From: Kitasatospora sp. NBC_00374
GTDB lineage: Bacteria > Actinomycetota > Actinomycetes > Streptomycetales > Streptomycetaceae
DNA: 64,000 bases
Assembly (NCBI RefSeq): GCF_041434935.1
Contig: NZ_CP107964.1
Coordinates: 2,356,001-2,420,000, forward strand
Direction of reading: 5' to 3'
Positions 59,225 to 64,000 of the stretch are shown piece after piece. The notes under the pieces were generated by a model that did not search any database, had not been told where the DNA came from, and was given only the letters and a program-made list of their open reading frames with translations. The position numbers and the translations under genes were made by a program. Numbering within the stretch: position 1 is the first letter of the stretch; each line of letters opens with the position of its first letter.

Positions 59225-60217
59225 ATGCTGCCTCCCCGTCACCTGTCCCCGCACCGCCGCGCCATGGGCGGGGCGGTCACCGCGCTGCTGCTCCCCGCCC
59301 TGCTCGCGGGCTGCGGGCGCGCCGAGGGCCACACGACGCGGGCGGCCGGCACCCCGGCCGCCTCCGTGTCGACGGGCACCGCACCGTCGGGCGCCTCGCC
59401 GTCCGCCGCACCGGCGCCCGGTACCACCGACGGGACCGGCACCTCGGGCGGGCCGAGCACACCGGGCAGCCCGGCTCCCACCACCGGCCGTCCGGCCACG
59501 CCGACCGCCCCCGCCACCACGAAGCCGGCCGTCCCGAGGCCGAGCACACCGGCCGCCACGAAGCCCACCACCGGCCGGACGGCGACGAGCACCCCGCCGG
59601 CGCCGCCACCGAAACCGGCCGTCTCGCTGGTGCGCTCCACCGCCTCCGGCGGCCGGAGTGTCGCCCTGACCTTCGACGACGGCCCCGGCCCGGCGACCGG
59701 CCAGATCCTCGACCTGCTCGCCCAGTACCACGTCCGCGCGACCTTCTGCCTGATCGGGACGGACGCCGCCGCCAACCCGGCCGCGGTGCGGCGGATCGTC
59801 GCCGAGGGGCACCGGCTGTGCGACCACACCGTGCACCACCCGCAGCCCCTGCACGCGCTCCCCCACGACCGGCAGGTGCAGGAGATAGCCGCCGCCAAGG
59901 ACATGATCGTCAACGCCGCGGGCCCGGGCACCCCGGTGAGCTGGTTCCGCGCGCCGGGCGGGGACTTCACCGCCGAGAACGAGCAGATCGCCGCCCAGGC
60001 CGGGATGCGCTCGCTGAGCTGGTCGGTCGACCCGCGCGACTGGTCCCGCCCCGGCACGGCGGCGATCGTGTCCGCCGTCCAGCGCGGTCTGCGGCCGGGC
60101 GGGGTGGTGCTGCTGCACGACGGCGGCGGCGACCGCAGCCAGACCGTCGCGGCGCTCAGGCAGCTGCTGCCGTGGCTGACCGCGCAGGGGTACTGCTTCG
60201 ACCTCCCGGCCTCCTGA
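59225..60217 (+). CDS. Lipoprotein polysaccharide deacetylase (NodB domain)
   Basis: A 330-residue protein. The signal peptide ends in the lipobox LLAGC with Cys at residue 30. A Pro/Thr/Ser/Ala linker of about 100 residues spans the wall. The NodB domain (about 140-330) has TFDDGPGP (catalytic and metal Asp), the metal His motif DHTVHH, FRAPGGDF and LLHDGGGD. It should de-N-acetylate peptidoglycan, chitin or another wall glycan from the cell surface. The frame extends upstream into the APH gene. The stop region carries a duplicated CTCCTGACCACCCCC (about 60211 and 60227). Confidence 0.9.
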   Translation: MLPPRHLSPHRRAMGGAVTALLLPALLAGCGRAEGHTTRAAGTPAASVSTGTAPSGASPSAAPAPGTTDGTGTSGGPSTPGSPAPTTGRPATPTAPATTKPAVPRPSTPAATKPTTGRTATSTPPAPPPKPAVSLVRSTASGGRSVALTFDDGPGPATGQILDLLAQYHVRATFCLIGTDAAANPAAVRRIVAEGHRLCDHTVHHPQPLHALPHDRQVQEIAAAKDMIVNAAGPGTPVSWFRAPGGDFTAENEQIAAQAGMRSLSWSVDPRDWSRPGTAAIVSAVQRGLRPGGVVLLHDGGGDRSQTVAALRQLLPWLTAQGYCFDLPAS

Positions 60218-60259
60218 CCACCCCCTCCTGACCACCCCCACCTGCCGGCCCGCCGGAGG

Positions 60260-60961
60260 TCAGCGCAGCGGCCAGCGCCCGTCCACCACGGCCGCGGGCT
60301 CCTTGCCCTGGCGCAGCCAGCTCTGCAGGCCCTCGGCCCAGGCGCGGTACCAGTCGACCTGACGGTCGTGCAGTTGCTCGGGGGTCAGCTCGCCGGCCTG
60401 GGCCGGGTACCGCTCGCCGAGCGCCACCGCGACCCGGACGGCGGCCAGCGCGTCACTGCCGGCCTCGTGCGCGTCGGCCAGCTCCACCCCGTACACCTCG
60501 CAGACCCGCTGCAGGGTGCGCGAGCCCTTGCGGTACTTGTCGACCGTGCGGTCGATCACCAGCGCGTCCAGCACCGGCCCGACCCGGCCGCCGAGCCGGT
60601 CGGCCAGGCTGGGCAGCCCGTACCGGCGCAGCTCCGCGTCGAGCAGCGAGAGGTCGAACGGCGCGTTGAAGACGACCACCGGACGGCCGGCCAGCAGCCG
60701 GGAGCAGAGCGCCCGGGCTATCTCCTCCACGCCCTCGGCGGCGGGGCTGCCGTGGGTGCGGGCGTACTCGTCGGCTATGCCGTGGACGGCGGTGGCCTCG
60801 GCCGGCACCGGGACGCCCGGGTCGAGCAGCCAGCCGGCGGCGGCCTCGGTGCGGCCGCCCAGCGTGTCCACCAGGGCCGCGCTGACGATCCGGGACTCCG
60901 CCGGATCGGTGCCCGTGGTCTCCAGGTCGAAGCCGACCAGTGGCCCCTTCCACCAGCTCAT
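60260..60961 (-). CDS. DEDDh 3'-5' exonuclease (DnaQ-like)
   Basis: A 233-residue RNase-T/DnaQ-type exonuclease. Exo I is VGFDLETTGTDP (DE pair), Exo II lies in VVVFNAPFDLSLLDAELRR, and Exo III is DAHEAGSDALAAVRVA with the catalytic His and Asp. The size fits free-standing actinobacterial exonucleases that act on RNA or DNA ends; the exact substrate is unknown. GAAGGA lies before the ATG. It converges with the deacetylase gene. Confidence 0.9.
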   Translation of the reverse strand: MSWWKGPLVGFDLETTGTDPAESRIVSAALVDTLGGRTEAAAGWLLDPGVPVPAEATAVHGIADEYARTHGSPAAEGVEEIARALCSRLLAGRPVVVFNAPFDLSLLDAELRRYGLPSLADRLGGRVGPVLDALVIDRTVDKYRKGSRTLQRVCEVYGVELADAHEAGSDALAAVRVAVALGERYPAQAGELTPEQLHDRQVDWYRAWAEGLQSWLRQGKEPAAVVDGRWPLR

Positions 60962-61226
60962 GTGGCACGTCCTTCCGTCTGTGCTGCCGTGACGTGCTCC
61001 ATCATGGCGGGCACCTGTGACAGCCCGGCCGCCGGGACCGGCGCTGCGGGCGGCCGGCCGGCCGGTGCCGGCCCGCCGCGCGGCGCCGGTCTGCGCTGAT
61101 CAGGTGAGCCTGCGGGCGCGCTGGGCGGCGCCGGTGGTTCGCCTTCGTACGGTGGCCGCTCAGGGCCGTTCCGGCGCACGAGTCCCCGTGCGGGCAGACG
61201 GGCGGCCGACGAACGGAGCACCTCTG

Positions 61227-62150
61227 ATGACACGTAGGGTCCTGCGCACGCTGCTGCCCGCAGCCGCACTCGTCTGGACGGCCGCGGTCGGCCCGGCCGC
61301 GGCGGCCGTCCCGCTGCCGATCGACGCGCCGCTCTGCGGCCCGGCGGAGCTGGAGCGGCTGGACGGTCTGCAGGCCGACCTGGACGCCAAGGCCGCCGCG
61401 GGCGAGGCCGGCCGGGCCCAGTACTGGTACGTCGACCCGCGGGCCTGCCGGCTGAGCGTCGCGGTGCTGCGCGGCGCCGAGGACGCGCACACCGAGGGCT
61501 TCGTCGGCGCCGCGCTGGCCGCGTCCGCGCTGCCCGCGCCGACCTCGCTGACCGAGGTGGACGAGCCGGTCGACCGCCGGATCGCCCGGGTGCCCGCCCC
61601 CGCGCAGCGGGGCGCGCGGGCCGCCGGGACGCTGCACGGCGGCAGCGCGATCTACAGCGGGACCTCCGGGCTGGTCTACGAGTGCACCAGCGGCCTCAAC
61701 AACTACCGCCCGGGTACCACGACCACCGCGGGCCACTGCGCCGACGCCGCGACGACCTGGTACGACGCCCGGGGCAACCGGATCGGCGCGGTCACCGACT
61801 GGCGCTACCCGGGCACGGACTGGGCGGTGATCACCCCGGTCGCGGGCTGGAGCCTGCCGAACGACGTGCTGGGCTCGACGGTGCCGGTCGCCCGGTTCGG
61901 CAAGGCGTCCCTGGGCGAGGCGGTCTGCGGCCGGGGCGCCACCAGCGGCACCCGGTGCGGCTCGGTCACGGCGGTGAACGTCACCGTCAACTACCCGGAC
62001 GGGCTGGTGAAGGGCCTGGTCAGGAGCAGCCAGAGCGGCGGCGAGGGCGACTCGGGCGGGCCGGTCTACGACGGCGGCACCGGGCTCGGCCTGATCAGCG
62101 GCGGCGCGTCGAGCGGCAGCCCCACCTTCTTCCAGCCGCTGACCTTCTGA
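61227..62150 (+). CDS. Secreted S1-family (chymotrypsin-like) serine protease
   Basis: A 307-residue exoprotease. Signal peptide about 1-27 (LLPAAALVWTAAVGPAAAA), a prodomain-like segment (28-130), then a chymotrypsin-type catalytic domain with the triad His in TTTAGHCAD, Asp in GTDWAVITP and Ser in GEGDSGGPVYD. Four Cys can form two disulfides (ECTS/GHC; VCGR/RCGS). It resembles streptogrisin-like proteases but the prodomain is short. GGAG precedes the ATG at 61227. A perfect bidirectional terminator follows. Confidence 0.88.
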   Translation: MTRRVLRTLLPAAALVWTAAVGPAAAAVPLPIDAPLCGPAELERLDGLQADLDAKAAAGEAGRAQYWYVDPRACRLSVAVLRGAEDAHTEGFVGAALAASALPAPTSLTEVDEPVDRRIARVPAPAQRGARAAGTLHGGSAIYSGTSGLVYECTSGLNNYRPGTTTTAGHCADAATTWYDARGNRIGAVTDWRYPGTDWAVITPVAGWSLPNDVLGSTVPVARFGKASLGEAVCGRGATSGTRCGSVTAVNVTVNYPDGLVKGLVRSSQSGGEGDSGGPVYDGGTGLGLISGGASSGSPTFFQPLTF

Positions 62151-62159
62151 CCTCGCGGG

Positions 62160-62200
62160 CCGGCGGTGCGGCCGCCCGGTCGGGGCGGCCGCACCGCCGG
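62160..62200. terminator. Bidirectional terminator between protease and DyP genes
   Basis: A perfect 18-bp inverted repeat (62160-62177 / 62183-62200) with a 5-base loop between convergent genes, 9 bp from the protease stop. Confidence 0.88.
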
Positions 62201-62207
62201 CGGCGGG

Positions 62208-63383
62208 TCAGCCGGCGGCCAGCAGGCTCCGGCCCAGCCAGTCGTCCTCGTCCCGCACCCCGGGCAGCACGAAGAAGTACCCGCCGCCGACCGGCACCGT
62301 GAAGTCGGCCAGCGGTTCCCCGGCCAGCCGGCGCTGAACGGCCTCGAACTGGCGGGCCACGTCCTGCTGGTAGCAGCAGAACAGCAGGCCGAGGTCGAGC
62401 CGGCCGCTCGCGTCGACGCCCCGGTCGAAGTTGTAGCCGCGGCGCAGGATCCGGCTGTCGGCGGTCTGCGGGGTCTTCGGGTCGGCCAGCCGGATGTGCG
62501 CGCGGTCGGGGATCTCGTCGAGCGGTGCGCCGCTGTCCTTGCGGCGGCCGACGACCCGCTCCTGGTCGGCGGCCGGCACCCGGTCCCAGGCCTCGCTGAG
62601 CATCTGGATCACCCGGACCACCTGGTAGCTGCCGCCGGCCGCCCAGGCGGGTTCGCCGCCCGCCTCGGAGACCCAGACCAGCCGGTCCATCTCCCGTTCG
62701 GAGTCGGTGTCGGGGTTGACGATGCCGTCCTTGAAGCCCATCAGGTTGCGCTGGGCGCCGGCCGGCCGGGGCCGGTTCTGGAAGCCGTCCACCCGCCAGC
62801 GCAGCTGCAGGCCGCCGTCGCTGTGCGCGAGCAGGTCGCGCAGCGCGTGCAGCACGGTGTCCCGGCTGTCGGCGCAGATCTGCAGCGAGAGGTCGCCGTG
62901 GGCGTCGCCGGGTTCCATCCGGTCCTCGGGGAAGGCGCGCATCGCGGTCAGCCGGACGGGCTTCGCCGCGGCCAGGCCGTAGCGGTCGTCGAAGAGCGAG
63001 GCGCCGACGCCGACCGTGACGGTGAGGTTGTCGGCCGGGACGAGGGGACCGAGCATCCCGTTGTCGCCGTCCGGGTCGGGCGGGGCGCCGCCGGTGGTGA
63101 GGAAGGCGATCCGCCCGGTGAGGGTGCGCAGCAGCCGTTCGAGGGCGGCCCGGTCGGGGGCCTGGACGTTGCAGGCGGCGAAGGCGGCGAAGGCCTGCGG
63201 CGGGGTGGTCACACCGGACTGGTGGGGGCCGAGGAACGGGATCCGGCCGAGCTCGGTGGGCTCGTCGGCCCGGGCCGGGGCGGCGGCGACGGGCAGGGCC
63301 AGGGCGCCGGTGGCGAGCGCGGCGGTCTTGAGCAGGCTGCGGCGGGCCGGGCCGCCGTCGACGTCGGGGGGCTGACTGGTCAT
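62208..63383 (-). CDS. Tat-exported DyP-type heme peroxidase (EfeB-like)
   Basis: A 391-residue DyP peroxidase. The Tat signal RRSLLKTAALATGALALPVAAA indicates folded export with heme. The DyP signature GxxDG is in MGFKDGIVNPD, the proximal His region is DRAHIRLADP, and RRGYNFD with LLFCCYQQDV complete the pattern of the EfeB/deferrochelatase subgroup. EfeB normally works with EfeU and EfeO in iron uptake, but neither is adjacent here. It could be a stand-alone peroxidase. Confidence 0.88.
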   Translation of the reverse strand: MTSQPPDVDGGPARRSLLKTAALATGALALPVAAAPARADEPTELGRIPFLGPHQSGVTTPPQAFAAFAACNVQAPDRAALERLLRTLTGRIAFLTTGGAPPDPDGDNGMLGPLVPADNLTVTVGVGASLFDDRYGLAAAKPVRLTAMRAFPEDRMEPGDAHGDLSLQICADSRDTVLHALRDLLAHSDGGLQLRWRVDGFQNRPRPAGAQRNLMGFKDGIVNPDTDSEREMDRLVWVSEAGGEPAWAAGGSYQVVRVIQMLSEAWDRVPAADQERVVGRRKDSGAPLDEIPDRAHIRLADPKTPQTADSRILRRGYNFDRGVDASGRLDLGLLFCCYQQDVARQFEAVQRRLAGEPLADFTVPVGGGYFFVLPGVRDEDDWLGRSLLAAG

Positions 63384-63523
63384 CGGACGGGCTCCCGGGT
63401 CTGGGTTTCAGGGCGGGGCGGTCCGCGCGGGAAGGGGAGGACGAACCGCTCACCTGTTTGGTATCCGCGCCGCCCGGCACCGGCAACCGGAGCTGGGCCG
63501 CCTGGCCGAGGGGTGAGCGCCCG

Positions 63524-64000
63524 TCAGGAGACCGCCCGGGAGTCGGCCCAGACCCCCTCGAACTCCTCGCGGTAGACCTCCAGCAGGCCCGGCTCGGTGC
63601 CGCCCGGCTCCTGCCCCGCCCCGCCGCGCAGCACCAGCGCGGGCGACTCGATGCCCCGGGCCCGGCGCAGGTACGGCTGGACCACCCCGAGGTCGGTCGA
63701 GCGGCGCCGCCCGCCCGGGCCGGCCGTCCGCGGCCCCTCCACCAGGTACGCGGTGAACCGGGGCATCTCGTCGAAGACCCTGATCTCGAAGCCGCCCTGG
63801 TCGCGCAGCCGGGCCCGGACCCGGCGCACGTGCATGATGTTCATCTCGATCGACCGGGACAGCTCACCGCGTCCGATGCCCAGCTCGCGCTCGCGCCGGC
63901 GCACCGCGCTGGAGGCCGGGTTGAGGAAGAGCAGCCGGACCCGGCAGCCCTCGGTGGCGAGCCGCACCAGCCGCTTGCCGGTGTAGTTCTGGCAGAGCAT
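63524..64000 (-). CDS. Conserved actinobacterial protein, truncated at window edge
   Basis: The 158 visible residues run off the right edge; the Met at the edge may be internal. They show VRLATEGCRVRLLFLNPASSAVRRRERELG, which resembles the end of a phospholipase-D-like or DUF5919-type sensor domain, and a C-terminal LLEVYREEFEGVWADSRAV helix common to such proteins. The N-terminal part, possibly a DNA-binding domain, is outside the window. Function not assigned. Confidence 0.6.
   Translation of the reverse strand: MLCQNYTGKRLVRLATEGCRVRLLFLNPASSAVRRRERELGIGRGELSRSIEMNIMHVRRVRARLRDQGGFEIRVFDEMPRFTAYLVEGPRTAGPGGRRRSTDLGVVQPYLRRARGIESPALVLRGGAGQEPGGTEPGLLEVYREEFEGVWADSRAVS

Noticed and set aside
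9044-64000. Many other ORFs over 300 codons on the opposite strand of real genes
   Set aside because: Composition is Arg/Gly/Pro-rich with no recognisable motifs, and each lies opposite a gene with clear domains.
62208-64000. efeUOB iron-uptake operon
   Set aside because: The gene upstream of the DyP gene lacks EfeO or EfeU features.
1-64000. tRNA, rRNA, insertion sequence or prophage genes
   Set aside because: I scanned the gaps for cloverleaf patterns, terminal repeats and transposase or integrase motifs and saw none; a tRNA scan could still find something missed by eye.

Overview
This is a high-GC (roughly 70-75 %), gene-dense piece of an actinobacterial chromosome, almost certainly from a Streptomyces- or Kitasatospora-type organism. 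The evidence is codon bias to G/C in third positions, many GTG/TTG starts, 4-base ATGA/GTGA gene overlaps, a SARP regulator, a CebR-type cellobiose/beta-glucan regulon, a sulfate-assimilation operon in typical streptomycete order, and large families of lipoproteins, TetR/MarR/LacI regulators and MMPL transporters. I cannot separate the two genera from this window. I see no rRNA, tRNA, CRISPR array, transposase or phage gene.

Layout. 0-9 kb: a truncated lipoprotein, an XRE regulator, a SnoaL-like protein behind a MerR/SoxR-type promoter, a HAD hydrolase, a spherulin-4-like secreted protein, a TetR regulator, a Pro/Ala-rich degenerate PP2C protein, and an operon of a His-rich membrane protein, DUF3105 and DUF305. 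9-13.6 kb: an MFS efflux pump divergent from a MarR regulator, separated by an array of 16-bp tandem repeats, then an alkylation-repair pair (Ogt and an Ada-AlkA fusion). 13.6-23.5 kb: a beta-glucan utilisation regulon with a LacI/CebR regulator, a secreted GH81 endo-beta-1,3-glucanase, a cebEFG-like sugar ABC importer and a GH1 beta-glucosidase. Three operators of the TGAGAGCGCTCTCA type link these genes. 23.5-24.8 kb: an RsgA GTPase gene preceded by a short upstream ORF with a strong Shine-Dalgarno sequence.

24.9-38 kb is the most unusual part. A leftward gene set headed by a large SARP regulator (winged helix, BTAD, NB-ARC, TPR) contains an ornithine-cyclodeaminase-like enzyme, a PLP decarboxylase, a membrane fatty-acid desaturase, both subunits of coenzyme-B12 glutamate mutase (GlmS, GlmE), a class III aminotransferase and a quinone oxidoreductase. 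An EamA exporter and a CGNR regulator flank it. There is no NRPS or PKS in the set, so it looks like a small stand-alone pathway built on glutamate to 3-methylaspartate, with an unknown product.

39.5-49.3 kb: a complete sulfate-assimilation and sulfonate-uptake operon. A Cys-attenuator leader peptide is followed by sulfite reductase, a small zinc-ribbon protein, cysH, cysC, cysD, cysN, a three-gene SsuABC-like transporter and a sirohydrochlorin chelatase. The CysH has an unusual Cys spacing. 49.4-64 kb: a conserved protein of unknown role, a cytoplasmic ricin-fold lectin, a DEAD-box helicase and cold-shock protein pair with a hairpin-containing 5' leader, two divergent MMPL transporters with a palindromic TetR-type operator between them, a phosphotransferase, a lipoprotein polysaccharide deacetylase, a DEDDh exonuclease, a secreted S1 protease, a Tat-exported DyP peroxidase and a truncated gene at the right edge.

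All functional names come from motif recognition by eye; no database search was possible.
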